Source: an uncultured Prevotella sp. (GTDB taxonomy: Bacteria; Bacteroidota; Bacteroidia; Bacteroidales; Bacteroidaceae). Taken from it: a stretch of DNA of 15,774 bases. This document shows positions 7,312 through 15,758 of the stretch, one piece after another; position 1 is the first letter of the stretch, and the number at the start of each line of letters is the position of its first letter. The stretch spans positions 1 through 15,774 of the forward strand of contig CAMQBP010000027.1 in NCBI GenBank assembly GCA_946999025.1, given 5' to 3'. The notes under the pieces are model-generated. The model searched no databases. It was not told the origin of the DNA and was given only the letters and a program-made list of their open reading frames with translations. The position numbers and the translations under genes are program-made.

Positions 7312-8540
7312 TGAATAGCAGGAAACGATTGTTTTGGTGGGTGATCCTGGCCTGCACGATGATACTCTCTTCGTGCAACGAGGATGAGCCTGTAAACGTT
7401 GAGGACTTCAACAAGCAGACCATACTGGTTTACATGCCTTGGTCAGGCGATTCGAATGTCAGCGGGCTGTATAACATTTTCAAGGAAAACCTGGACAGCA
7501 TTGAGTCGGGAATAAAAGCCAAGAAAGGGTTGAAAGGCTCACGATTGGTGGTTTTCCTCAGCAAATCGGCCACTGAATCGGAATTGTACGAGGTAAAATA
7601 TGAGAACAAGGAGTTTGTACACCAGCCCATCAAGACCTATTCGGGGAATGCATACACAACGGCAAGCGGCATCGCAGAAATCATCAATGACACGAAGTCG
7701 GCTGCTGAAGCCTTGAACTATGCCATGATTATTGGGTGCCACGGAACGGGTTGGACCTACAAGGCCAACTGGAAGGACTACCCATATCAGGCGAAGAAAT
7801 ACAACTTCATGACGCGGCAACGCGTGACCCAATGGGAACGAACACGCTTTTTTGGCAGCGTGAACGACCTGGAAAACTATGCGACAGACATCGAAGTGCT
7901 GGCTGAGGGCATTGCCCAGACGGGTACAAAAATGCAGTATATCATGTTTGACGACTGTTACATGGCCAACATAGAAACGGCTTACATGCTGAAAGATGTA
8001 TGTAACTTCTTAATTGGATCGACCTCAGAAATCATTGCTATCGGCATGCCCTACGCATCCATGTGGGCAAGTTTGGCCACACCAGTACCCAACTATGCCA
8101 CGGCAGTAAGCAAGTTTCACCAGTTTTATTCAAACTATCGGGTGGCTTCTGGAGCCATTGCCGTGATTGATTGTCGTCAAATAGATGGTCTGGCCAACAT
8201 CATGCGAGACATCAATGCCGCCTATACCTTAGACGACAAACAACGAGACAGCATCCAAGTACTGGATGGTTTCAAACCAAACATCTTCTTTGATTTGGGC
8301 GATTACGTGGACAAGCTGTGCCAAGACGAAAGAATGAAAGCAACGTTCAAAGCCCAATTGGCCAAGGTTGTACGCAGCAAGAGTGTGACGGATTCAATCT
8401 ATTCGTATATCTATCCCTACGAAAAACCCAAGTTTATCAAGATTAAAAACTTTAGCGGAATCACCATTTCCGACCCAACCCTGCATGTTGCACCATCGCG
8501 AGGATTGCAGCAAACAGGCTGGTGGAAAGCAACACATTAG
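7308..8540 (+). CDS. Clostripain-family (C11) cysteine protease, lipoprotein
   Basis: Predicted envelope-anchored protease of 410 residues. The N-terminus is a lipoprotein signal with lipobox LSSC ending at Cys23, so the mature enzyme is probably lipid-anchored. The C11 core is clear: the strand QTILVYMPWSGDSN (37-50), the catalytic His in IIGCHGTGW (His145) and the catalytic Cys in MFDDCYMAN (Cys217), preceded by two Asp. Known C11 enzymes (clostripain, fragipain) cut after arginine and often activate by self-cleavage; the specificity here is inferred. The C-terminus, ending GWWKATH, looks complete. The gene starts in an ATGA overlap with the valS stop, and a second in-frame ATG follows at once (7311). 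It has no promoter of its own, so it is probably translated from the valS transcript. A protease tied to a tRNA synthetase is most simply a shared transcript, not a shared pathway. Confidence 0.92.
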   Translation: MMNSRKRLFWWVILACTMILSSCNEDEPVNVEDFNKQTILVYMPWSGDSNVSGLYNIFKENLDSIESGIKAKKGLKGSRLVVFLSKSATESELYEVKYENKEFVHQPIKTYSGNAYTTASGIAEIINDTKSAAEALNYAMIIGCHGTGWTYKANWKDYPYQAKKYNFMTRQRVTQWERTRFFGSVNDLENYATDIEVLAEGIAQTGTKMQYIMFDDCYMANIETAYMLKDVCNFLIGSTSEIIAIGMPYASMWASLATPVPNYATAVSKFHQFYSNYRVASGAIAVIDCRQIDGLANIMRDINAAYTLDDKQRDSIQVLDGFKPNIFFDLGDYVDKLCQDERMKATFKAQLAKVVRSKSVTDSIYSYIYPYEKPKFIKIKNFSGITISDPTLHVAPSRGLQQTGWWKATH

Positions 8541-8567
8541 GTTATCGCCTTACGTCTTCTCAAGAAC

Positions 8568-8588
8568 AGCTTCGCTTTTGCGAAAGCT
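8568..8588. terminator. Hairpin between the convergent protease and DUF3078 genes
   Basis: AGCTTCGC, loop TTTT, then GCGAAAGCT forms an eight-pair stem with one bulged A. It starts 28 bases past the protease stop. No T-run follows on the plus strand, so it may stabilise the mRNA end or act as a weak terminator. Confidence 0.4.
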
Positions 8589-8627
8589 CTGCAATCAACT
8601 GAAAAGCGCTAACCCATTCGATAAAGA

Positions 8628-8649
8628 ATTCTTTCGAATTAGAAAGAAT
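8628..8649 (-). terminator. Perfect hairpin at the end of the DUF3078 gene
   Basis: ATTCTTTC pairs perfectly with GAAAGAAT across a six-base loop. On the minus strand the stop codon (8639-8641) falls in the loop, and the stem is followed by TCTTTAT, a partial U-tract. The stem is AT-rich, so its strength as a terminator is doubtful. Confidence 0.4.
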
Positions 8650-9946
8650 AGGAAAGTCCAACAGACAGGTATTCCTTGTACATGAAATATCCATGATGAT
8701 CGTCGCGCTTACGACTGTCGTCAAACCGCGGATATAAGTACAGGTTGGTGGAGAGGTACTTGGTAAACTGTACCGTGAGTGTATTCTCCCACTCCATTTC
8801 GGTACGTTTGTAGGAGGTATAACCGTACAAACGAGTTTTCCATCGAACCATATCAGAGAACTTCCAGGTGAGATCAATGTTCAAACTCGAACCATAGTCG
8901 TCTACAGAATGTTTACCTTCTTCGATACCAAATCTCTTCACCAAATCGGCGCGTCCCACATAACGATAATGGTAGGCAAACGGAGCTATGTTGACATTTC
9001 CCCTAAGTTTGCCCTTGAACCAGTCGACATTGTATCGCATACCCAAGGATAATTCAACGTTCAACGGAGAGAGAAAATCGGAGTACACGCGCTCGTCATT
9101 ATTACGATAGCCACGCATGAACTGAGTGTTAGCAATAAGTTGCAAGGAGTAGTACCATCTGTTGGAGGCTTGCAGACCAAAGCTGCTCGTGTATCTGATA
9201 TCGTCAGTATGGGTTTTAAGCGCGTGCAGGGTATCACTCTTGGAGGTTTGGAATCCTAATTTCATCTCCAGTTTATTGTCCCATTTCACTTTCTGTTTGT
9301 TGTTGTAATTGGCATTCAGCGTCACTGTTCCCAGCATAGAATAGTTGCTCTCGCCGGCCTTGTACCAGTTGCCCGATACGTAGTTTTGCAGGAATTGAAG
9401 ATAGCCATCACCGGAGAACTTCCAGAAATTAGGTTTTTTGATGACTACGTCTACTGGAACAGGTAAAGCTTCGGTGGGTTTAGGGGCCACTTTTTCTACG
9501 ATGGCGGTCTTCGTCTTGATGGTTGCATCTTGACTTGTTGAGACCTGGCCTTGCGCATCGAGACGTGTCTGCGTGTTCCGAACGAGATCAGGACGCTTCA
9601 AATAAACGCGGAGCAAAGCGCTCTCCAACGTTTCGTTGAACATAGAGTTGGTCACTGGGTCTTCTGACAGCCGGAACTGATTGTGGCTGATGTTATGATA
9701 AAACGTCATAGGCAAAAACAATCTCGAGTATTTGCCATTCTTGTCATTGAGCAAACTGTTCAATGACGCATTGACTTTCTGCAACGAATCAAGCTGCATC
9801 TTATAGTTTTTCAGAGAATCTGTATACGTTTTTACGATAGGAGCAACGGTATCCACTCGATGGTGTATAACGCCACGTAAACTCTCCCCATAAGCATTCA
9901 TAGCAAGAGCGGACAAGAACAATAACGCTGTGCTTTTAAATTTCAT
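8639..9946 (-). CDS. DUF3078-family outer-membrane-type beta-barrel protein
   Basis: A 435-residue exported protein of unknown function. Residues 1-20 are a signal peptide ending in AYG. Residues about 30-60 (TDSLKNYKMQLDSLQKVNAS) look helical or coiled coil. Residues 60-165 form a linker-like stretch rich in Thr, Lys and Pro. From about 170 (WKFSGDGYLQFLQNYVSGNW) to the end there are repeated amphipathic strands with alternating Tyr, Trp and Phe, and the protein ends in LSVGLSYSF with a terminal Phe, as many outer-membrane barrels do. The pattern NYVSGNWYKAGES followed by KWDNKLEMKLGF is characteristic of DUF3078 in Bacteroidota. The start is ATG at 9946. A TTG at 9973 would add nine residues but lies inside the -7 box. 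The gene diverges from pyrG. Family assignment is by recognition; a role in transport or envelope structure is only a guess. Confidence 0.87.
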   Translation of the reverse strand: MKFKSTALLFLSALAMNAYGESLRGVIHHRVDTVAPIVKTYTDSLKNYKMQLDSLQKVNASLNSLLNDKNGKYSRLFLPMTFYHNISHNQFRLSEDPVTNSMFNETLESALLRVYLKRPDLVRNTQTRLDAQGQVSTSQDATIKTKTAIVEKVAPKPTEALPVPVDVVIKKPNFWKFSGDGYLQFLQNYVSGNWYKAGESNYSMLGTVTLNANYNNKQKVKWDNKLEMKLGFQTSKSDTLHALKTHTDDIRYTSSFGLQASNRWYYSLQLIANTQFMRGYRNNDERVYSDFLSPLNVELSLGMRYNVDWFKGKLRGNVNIAPFAYHYRYVGRADLVKRFGIEEGKHSVDDYGSSLNIDLTWKFSDMVRWKTRLYGYTSYKRTEMEWENTLTVQFTKYLSTNLYLYPRFDDSRKRDDHHGYFMYKEYLSVGLSYSF

Positions 9947-9970
9947 TTTATGAATTGTTTTGTATGGTTG

Positions 9971-9978
9971 CAAAGGTA
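9971..9978 (-). promoter_or_regulatory. Promoter -7 box for the DUF3078 gene
   Basis: TACCTTTG on the minus strand is a full match to TAnnTTTG. It predicts a start near 9964, 18 bases before the ATG at 9946. No TTG is seen at the -33 position, where the sequence is a mixed CAAGCAACTG. Confidence 0.5.
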
Positions 9979-9999
9979 ATAATAAAAAATGACAGTTGC

Positions 10000-10030
10000 T
10001 TGTTTGTTTCGCAATTTTATGCTAACTTTG
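10000..10030 (+). promoter_or_regulatory. Bacteroidota-type promoter for pyrG-yidC-S9 peptidase
   Basis: TAACTTTG (10023-10030) matches TAnnTTTG, and a TTG (10000-10002) lies 20 bases upstream, the preferred gap. Transcription should begin near 10037, leaving about 37 bases before the GTG start of pyrG. A second -7-like TATTTTTG at 10038-10045 lacks a -33 partner. Confidence 0.65.
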
Positions 10031-10073
10031 CAACTTGTATTTTTGTGACATTTAACAAATAAAATATCATATC

Positions 10074-11681
10074 GTGGCTGAAACAAAGTATATATTCGTT
10101 ACGGGTGGTGTAGTCTCATCACTTGGTAAAGGTATCATTTCATCTTCTATTGGTAAGCTTTTACAAGCAAGAGGTTACAACATTACCATTCAAAAATTTG
10201 ATCCTTACATCAACATCGACCCCGGTACACTCAACCCTTACGAACATGGAGAGTGCTATGTGACGACCGATGGAATGGAAACTGATTTGGATTTAGGCCA
10301 CTACGAGCGCTTTACTGGCATACAAACCACCAAGGCTAACTCGCTGACAACAGGTCGCATCTACAAGGCGGTGATTGACAAAGAACGCCGAGGTGACTAC
10401 CTGGGCAAGACCATTCAGGTGGTTCCGCACATCACGGACGAAATTAAACGCAACGTAAAGCTGTTGGGACAGAAGTATCATTATGACTTTGTCATCACGG
10501 AGATTGGCGGTACAGTGGGCGATATCGAGTCAACCCCCTTCCTGGAAGCTATCCGGCAATTAAAATGGGAACTGGGTAAGAATGCTTTGAGCGTACACCT
10601 CACATACGTTCCTTACTTGAAAGCTGCGGGAGAATTGAAGACCAAACCGACACAGCACAGCGTGAAGGAACTGCAAAGCATTGGTATACAGCCCGATGTA
10701 TTGGTGTTGCGCACAGAGAAACACTTGAAGGATGATGTTTTACATAAGGTGGCTTCGTTCTGCAATGTGGATTTTGACTGTGTGATTCAGAGCGAGGATT
10801 TGCCAAGTATCTACGAAGTTCCAGTGAACATGCAGAACCAAGGTCTGGACGTAGCCATTCTTAAAAAGATGGGATTGGAAGTAAAAGAAACACCAACCCT
10901 GGGTCCATGGAAGAATTTCTTGGAGCGAAGAAACAGAGCGAAGGAAGAGGTTCACATCGGCTTGGTTGGCAAGTACGACCTTCAAGACGCTTATAAGAGT
11001 ATTCGAGAGAGCCTTTCACAGGCTGGCACCTATAACGACCACAAGACTGTATTGACGTTCATCAACTCGGAAAAGATCACCGAAGATAACGTTGCAGAAA
11101 TGTTGAAAGGGCAAGATGGCATTGTAATCTGTCCTGGATTCGGGCAGCGCGGCATAGAAGGTAAGCTGGTTGCGGCTCATTATACACGCACACACGACAT
11201 CCCTACCTTTGGCATTTGTCTGGGTATGCAGATGATGGTGATAGAATTTGCGCGCAATGTACTGGGTTATCCTGATGCCAACAGTAGAGAAATGGACGGA
11301 AAGACCGAGAATAATGTCATAGACATCATGGAGGAACAGAAGAATATTACCAACATGGGGGGTACGATGCGTCTGGGGGCTTACGAATGTCAACTGAAAC
11401 AAGATTCACGCGTGTTCAACATCTATCAAAAGGAATTCATACAAGAACGCCACCGTCACCGTTTCGAGTTCAACAACGCTTTCCTCAAAGAATTCGAGAA
11501 GGCGGGCATGATGTGCGTAGGAAAGAACCCTGAAAGTAACCTCGTTGAAGTGGTAGAAATACCTGGTTTGAAGTGGTACATCGGTACACAGTTCCACCCA
11601 GAGTATCAGAGTACGGTGCTCAATCCACACCCTTTGTTCGTCGATTTCATCAAGACGGCTATTCAAAATCAGAAGAAATAA
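10074..11681 (+). CDS. pyrG: CTP synthase
   Basis: Makes CTP from UTP, ATP and glutamine, the last step of de novo pyrimidine nucleotide synthesis; it acts as a cytoplasmic tetramer and may form filaments. The protein has 535 residues, the normal length. The synthase domain (1-270) opens with KYIFVTGGVVSSLGKGI, containing the P-loop-like GGVVSSLGKG, and carries FDPYINIDPGTLNPYEHGE and EIGGTVGDIES. The class I glutamine amidotransferase domain (about 295-535) has the nucleophile Cys382 in GICLGMQ and the His508/Glu510 pair in QFHPEYQS, so all three catalytic residues are present. The start codon is GTG: an in-frame TAA lies seven codons upstream (10053-10055) with no ATG between, and the resulting N-terminus fits the family. 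yidC follows after 7 bases. CTP also feeds phospholipid synthesis, a loose link to the membrane functions downstream. Confidence 0.98.
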   Translation: MAETKYIFVTGGVVSSLGKGIISSSIGKLLQARGYNITIQKFDPYINIDPGTLNPYEHGECYVTTDGMETDLDLGHYERFTGIQTTKANSLTTGRIYKAVIDKERRGDYLGKTIQVVPHITDEIKRNVKLLGQKYHYDFVITEIGGTVGDIESTPFLEAIRQLKWELGKNALSVHLTYVPYLKAAGELKTKPTQHSVKELQSIGIQPDVLVLRTEKHLKDDVLHKVASFCNVDFDCVIQSEDLPSIYEVPVNMQNQGLDVAILKKMGLEVKETPTLGPWKNFLERRNRAKEEVHIGLVGKYDLQDAYKSIRESLSQAGTYNDHKTVLTFINSEKITEDNVAEMLKGQDGIVICPGFGQRGIEGKLVAAHYTRTHDIPTFGICLGMQMMVIEFARNVLGYPDANSREMDGKTENNVIDIMEEQKNITNMGGTMRLGAYECQLKQDSRVFNIYQKEFIQERHRHRFEFNNAFLKEFEKAGMMCVGKNPESNLVEVVEIPGLKWYIGTQFHPEYQSTVLNPHPLFVDFIKTAIQNQKK

Positions 11682-11688
11682 TCAAGAA

Positions 11689-13584
11689 ATGGATAAAAAT
11701 ACTATTACCGGACTCGTGCTGATGGGTCTGCTGCTGATTGGGTTCAGCTGGTGGTCGCAACCCTCTTCCGAACAAAAGGCAGAAATGATGCGCCAAGACT
11801 CCATTGCTGCGGTCATGAAGCAAAAGGCAGAAACCAACAAAAAGAATGCGGAAGCCAAACATTTGGCTGAACAGAAAGCGAAGCAAGAAGCTGACACCAC
11901 GGCTCTTTTCCATGAAGCCTTGCAAGGTGAAGCACAAGATATCGTTTTGAAAAACGAGAAACTGCAACTCACTTTGAACACCAAAGGAGGAACAGTCACC
12001 AAAGCTGTGATTAAGGGATTCAAGGACAAAGAAGGAAATAAGGATGTAACGTTGCTGGATGAAAAGGTTCATAGTTTGAACTTCACCCTATCCACCAAAG
12101 ACGCCAACATCGCTACTCAAGACCTTTTCTTCCAACCTTCGGCACAAACAGACTCAACCGTTACGCTCACTGCCAATGCGGGTCAGGGAAAGTCTATGGT
12201 GCTGACTTATAGATTAGGGCCAAACTATCTCCTGCACATGTCCATGCAAGTGAAGGGCATGAACGGTCTATTCGCGCCAGACACGAAAGTTATGAACGTG
12301 GACTGGAAAGACAAATGCAGACAACAGGAGAAAGGTTTTACGTTTGAAAATCGCTATTCAACCCTTACTTATCACGAGGAAGATGGTGGCACTGACAAGC
12401 TCAGTGAGACTTCAGAGAAAGTAGATGAGCAAATCGACAAGAAGATTGACTGGGTTGCTTTCAAGAATCAGTTCTTCTCAGCTGTGATGATTGCCAAGCA
12501 CGACTTTAATACTGGTGCCTTGTTGACCAGCATTCCTCAGCAGAAAGGCAGCGGTTTCTTAAAAGAGTATGAGGCGAAATTGAAGACTTTCTTTGACCCA
12601 ACTGGGCAAACACCATCTGAATTTGAATTCTATTTCGGCCCAAATGATTTCCGTTTACTCAACCGAGTAGAGCAACAGAGTACTTTCAATAAAGACCTCG
12701 AATTGCAGAGATTGGTATATCTTGGTTGGCCATTGTTCCGCATTATCAACCGTTGGTTTACCATCTATGTATTCGATTGGCTGTCCAAATGGTTCCCCAT
12801 GGGCGTAGTACTCATCTTAATCACCTTGTTATTAAAGGTCATTACCTTCCCGATGGTTAAGAAGAGCTACATGAGTTCGGCCAAGATGCGTGTCTTAAAA
12901 CCAAAACTTGACGCTGCAACGGCTCAATACAACAAGCCTGAAGACCAGATGCAGAAGCAGCAAGCCATGATGGCAGAATATTCTAAATATGGCGTGAGTC
13001 CGCTTTCGGGCTGTCTGCCGATGCTTATTCAGATGCCTATCTGGATTGCCATGTTCAACTTTGTGCCAAACGCTATTCAACTACGTGGTGAAAGTTTCCT
13101 TTGGATTAACGACTTGAGTACATACGATCCAGTGATTGAATGGAACAGAAACATTTGGCTCATTGGTGATCACCTGTCACTGACCTGTATTCTTTTCTGT
13201 GTGGCCAACGTGCTTTATAGCTGGATGACCATGCGCCAGCAACGCGATCAGATGGTGGGACAACAGGCCGAACAAATGAAGATGATGCAATGGATGATGT
13301 ATCTCATGCCAGTGATGTTCTTCTTCATGTTCAACGACTACTCGTCAGGTCTTAACTTCTATTACTTTGTTTCACTTTTCTTCAGTGCCGCCATCATGTG
13401 GACTTTGCGTAAGACGACCAACGATGAGAAGCTGCTTAAAATTCTCGAAGCAAGATATGAAGAGAACAAAGCAAACCCGAAGAAGCTAAGTGGCATGGCG
13501 GCTCGCTTGCAAGCCATGCAGGAACAACAGCAAGCCATGCAACGCAAAAGAGAAGAACTCGAAAGAAAAAAACGTAAACTATAA
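11689..13584 (+). CDS. yidC: Membrane protein insertase YidC
   Basis: Inserts and folds inner-membrane proteins, alone or with SecYEG. At 631 residues it has the Gram-negative layout. A first transmembrane helix (ITGLVLMGLLLIGFSWW, 6-22) is followed by a Lys/Glu/Ala/Gln-rich probable coiled coil (27-70) and a large periplasmic beta-sandwich domain to about 340. The insertase core has helices around WFPMGVVLILITLLL (from about 367), then GVSPLSGCLPMLIQMPIWIA, and further helices to about 580. The cytoplasmic loop SAKMRVLKPKL and the partner-helix motif MPIWIAMFNF are typical. The positive residue in the hydrophilic groove is Lys383 (LLLKVITFP), where E. coli YidC has Arg. The C-terminus is a highly basic tail suited to ribosome binding. 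It sits in a tight cluster after pyrG (7 bases) and before the S9 peptidase gene (5 bases). Confidence 0.97.
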   Translation: MDKNTITGLVLMGLLLIGFSWWSQPSSEQKAEMMRQDSIAAVMKQKAETNKKNAEAKHLAEQKAKQEADTTALFHEALQGEAQDIVLKNEKLQLTLNTKGGTVTKAVIKGFKDKEGNKDVTLLDEKVHSLNFTLSTKDANIATQDLFFQPSAQTDSTVTLTANAGQGKSMVLTYRLGPNYLLHMSMQVKGMNGLFAPDTKVMNVDWKDKCRQQEKGFTFENRYSTLTYHEEDGGTDKLSETSEKVDEQIDKKIDWVAFKNQFFSAVMIAKHDFNTGALLTSIPQQKGSGFLKEYEAKLKTFFDPTGQTPSEFEFYFGPNDFRLLNRVEQQSTFNKDLELQRLVYLGWPLFRIINRWFTIYVFDWLSKWFPMGVVLILITLLLKVITFPMVKKSYMSSAKMRVLKPKLDAATAQYNKPEDQMQKQQAMMAEYSKYGVSPLSGCLPMLIQMPIWIAMFNFVPNAIQLRGESFLWINDLSTYDPVIEWNRNIWLIGDHLSLTCILFCVANVLYSWMTMRQQRDQMVGQQAEQMKMMQWMMYLMPVMFFFMFNDYSSGLNFYYFVSLFFSAAIMWTLRKTTNDEKLLKILEARYEENKANPKKLSGMAARLQAMQEQQQAMQRKREELERKKRKL

Positions 13585-13589
13585 TAGGG

Positions 13590-15758
13590 ATGAAAAAAAC
13601 AACACTCCTTTTAGCAACTGTCGCCCTCTTGTTTGGCGGCAGTTTTGCAAATGCACAGAACACCGTGAAAGATCAAAACGCAACATTCAAAGTGGGCAGT
13701 GACCTCATGACACCAGAAGCCTTATGGGCCATGGGACGCATTGGTGGTGCCACAGCTTCACCAGACGGTAAACAAGTTGTCTACCAAGTAGGCTACTACA
13801 GTGTGAAACAAAACAAAAGTCAGCAGATGCTGTTCGTCATGGACGCAGACGGAAAAAACAAACGTCAGCTCACAACAGGACAGCAAAGCGAAACAGATGG
13901 CGCATGGATTGAGCAGGGACGACGAATCGCTTTCATCACAGGAGGCCAGCTTTGGTCAATGAATGCTGACGGAAGTGACCGAAAACAGCTCACAAACAGC
14001 AGCGTGGACATTGAGGGATTCAAGTTTTCACCAGACGAAAGAAAAGTCATCCTCATCAAGTCACTTCCCTATCATGGCACCATCCAAGCCAATCCTGCTG
14101 ACCTACCACTGGCTACAGGACGGCTTGCTACAGACATGAACTACCGCCATTGGGACCACTATGTTGAAACAATCGCACACCCCTTCGTGGCAGACTACGA
14201 CGGTTCAAGCATCAATGAAGGCGTAGACGTTTTGCAAGGCGAGCCTTTCGAGTGCCCAACCGCTCCTTTCGGAGGAACTGAACAGCTTGCTTGGAGTCCT
14301 GATTCAAAGTCCATTGCTTATACTTGTCGTAAGAAAGAAGGCGTACAATACGCCATTTCCACCGATACAGACATCTACTTGTATGATGTTGCTACACGCA
14401 AAACCAAAAACCTTTGCAAGCCATCTGGCTACAAAGAACCTGCCATCGATGCCACGAAATCGATGAAGAATCAAGCGGTGAATCATCAACCGGGCGACAT
14501 GAATGTAGGTTACGACACCAATCCTCAGTTCTCTTCCAACGGCAAATACATTGCTTGGCAGAGCATGGCGCACAATGGTTATGAGAGCGACCGCAACCGC
14601 TTGTGCGTCTATACCCTTGCGGATGGAACGAAAAACTATGTCACCGAACAGTTTGACAGCAATGTAGACGCATATTGCTGGGGCAATGACAACAACACGT
14701 TCTACTTCATTGGGGTATGGCATGGCAAGACACATGTCTATCAAACCAACCTGAAAAGCCAAATCAAGCAACTCACTGACGGACAATACGACTACGGTAG
14801 CTTGCAGCTGTTGGGCCGTAAGGGACAGCTACTCGTTACGCGCCACTCGATGTCACACCCAGATGATTTGTTTGTTCTCACTCCGTCAAAGAAGGAAAAG
14901 TGTTCACAAGTGACACAAATAACAGATGAAAACAAACATATCTTTGATCAATTGGCCATTGGAAAAGTTGAAGAGCGTTGGACAAAGACAACAGATGGCA
15001 AGGACATGCTCAGCTGGATCGTTCTTCCTCCACACTTCGATGCCAACAAGAAATACCCTACTCTGCTGTTCTGTGAAGGTGGTCCGCAAAGTCCAGTCAG
15101 TCAGTTCTGGAGCTATAGATGGAACTTACAAATCATGGCAGCACACGGATATATCGTTGTTGCACCCAACCGTCGTGGCCTTCCGGGCTTCGGTTCGGCA
15201 TGGAACGAAGAGATTTCTGGCGATTGGACAGGACAATGCATGAATGATTACCTATCGGCCATCGACGACGCAGCAAACAATCTTCCATACGTGGACAAAG
15301 ACCGATTGGGAGCTGTTGGTGCCTCTTTCGGTGGATTCTCGGTTTATTATCTTGCCGGTCATCATGACAAACGATTCAAATGTTTCATCTCTCACGATGG
15401 CGCATTCAACCTTGAGAGCATGTATACTGACACCGAAGAGGCCTGGTTCTCTAACTGGGAATACGAAGATGCTTATTGGAACAAAGACCAAACAGCCAAT
15501 GCGAAGCGCACATACCAAAACAGTCCACATCAGTTTGTTGACAAATGGGACACACCTATCCTCTGCATTCATGGTGAAAAGGACTATCGTATCAACGCCA
15601 ATCAGGGCATGGGAGCCTTCAATGCTGCCCGTTTGCGCGGCATTCCAGCCGAACTACTCATCTTCCCTGATGAGAACCACTGGGTGCTGAAACCGCAAAA
15701 CGGCATTCTTTGGCAGCGCACTTTCTTCAACTGGTTAGACCGCTGGCTGAAGAAATAA
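13590..15758 (+). CDS. S9 family serine peptidase, DPP5-like dipeptidyl peptidase
   Basis: An exported peptidase of 722 residues that probably releases dipeptides from peptides in the periplasm. A signal peptide (about 1-22, ending in ANA) has no lipobox and there is no C-terminal sorting domain, so a periplasmic location is expected. Residues about 45-440 form a beta-propeller with WD40-like blades (SPDGKQVVYQVGYY, SPDSKSIAYTC, SNGKYIAWQS). The alpha/beta-hydrolase domain (about 470-722) carries Ser579 in GASFGG, Asp665 in HGEKDYRIN and His697 in DENHWV, an intact catalytic triad. The spacings (86 and 32 residues) match those I recall for the P. gingivalis DPP5 triad. The DPP4-type Glu-Glu motif was not seen, which favours DPP5 or acyl-peptidase-like enzymes. 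Substrate choice is inferred. It begins 5 bases after yidC and is probably co-transcribed. The coding end is complete; only 16 bases follow. Confidence 0.93.
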   Translation: MKKTTLLLATVALLFGGSFANAQNTVKDQNATFKVGSDLMTPEALWAMGRIGGATASPDGKQVVYQVGYYSVKQNKSQQMLFVMDADGKNKRQLTTGQQSETDGAWIEQGRRIAFITGGQLWSMNADGSDRKQLTNSSVDIEGFKFSPDERKVILIKSLPYHGTIQANPADLPLATGRLATDMNYRHWDHYVETIAHPFVADYDGSSINEGVDVLQGEPFECPTAPFGGTEQLAWSPDSKSIAYTCRKKEGVQYAISTDTDIYLYDVATRKTKNLCKPSGYKEPAIDATKSMKNQAVNHQPGDMNVGYDTNPQFSSNGKYIAWQSMAHNGYESDRNRLCVYTLADGTKNYVTEQFDSNVDAYCWGNDNNTFYFIGVWHGKTHVYQTNLKSQIKQLTDGQYDYGSLQLLGRKGQLLVTRHSMSHPDDLFVLTPSKKEKCSQVTQITDENKHIFDQLAIGKVEERWTKTTDGKDMLSWIVLPPHFDANKKYPTLLFCEGGPQSPVSQFWSYRWNLQIMAAHGYIVVAPNRRGLPGFGSAWNEEISGDWTGQCMNDYLSAIDDAANNLPYVDKDRLGAVGASFGGFSVYYLAGHHDKRFKCFISHDGAFNLESMYTDTEEAWFSNWEYEDAYWNKDQTANAKRTYQNSPHQFVDKWDTPILCIHGEKDYRINANQGMGAFNAARLRGIPAELLIFPDENHWVLKPQNGILWQRTFFNWLDRWLKK

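Noticed and set aside
9749..9776. Possible extra copy of the 22-base repeat (caaactgttcaatgacgcattgacttt)
   Set aside because: Only pieces match and the spacing is wrong; it encodes part of the DUF3078 coiled coil, so the likeness is chance.
9947..9973. Nine-residue extension of the DUF3078 protein from a TTG
   Set aside because: That TTG is part of the -7 box, and the signal peptide is normal when starting at 9946.
10038..10045. Second -7-like box TATTTTTG before pyrG
   Set aside because: It has no TTG at the proper upstream distance, whereas the box at 10023 does; kept only as a possible minor start.
14304..14786. 160-codon minus-strand frame inside the S9 peptidase gene
   Set aside because: Antisense to a propeller region with clear blade motifs; no independent support.
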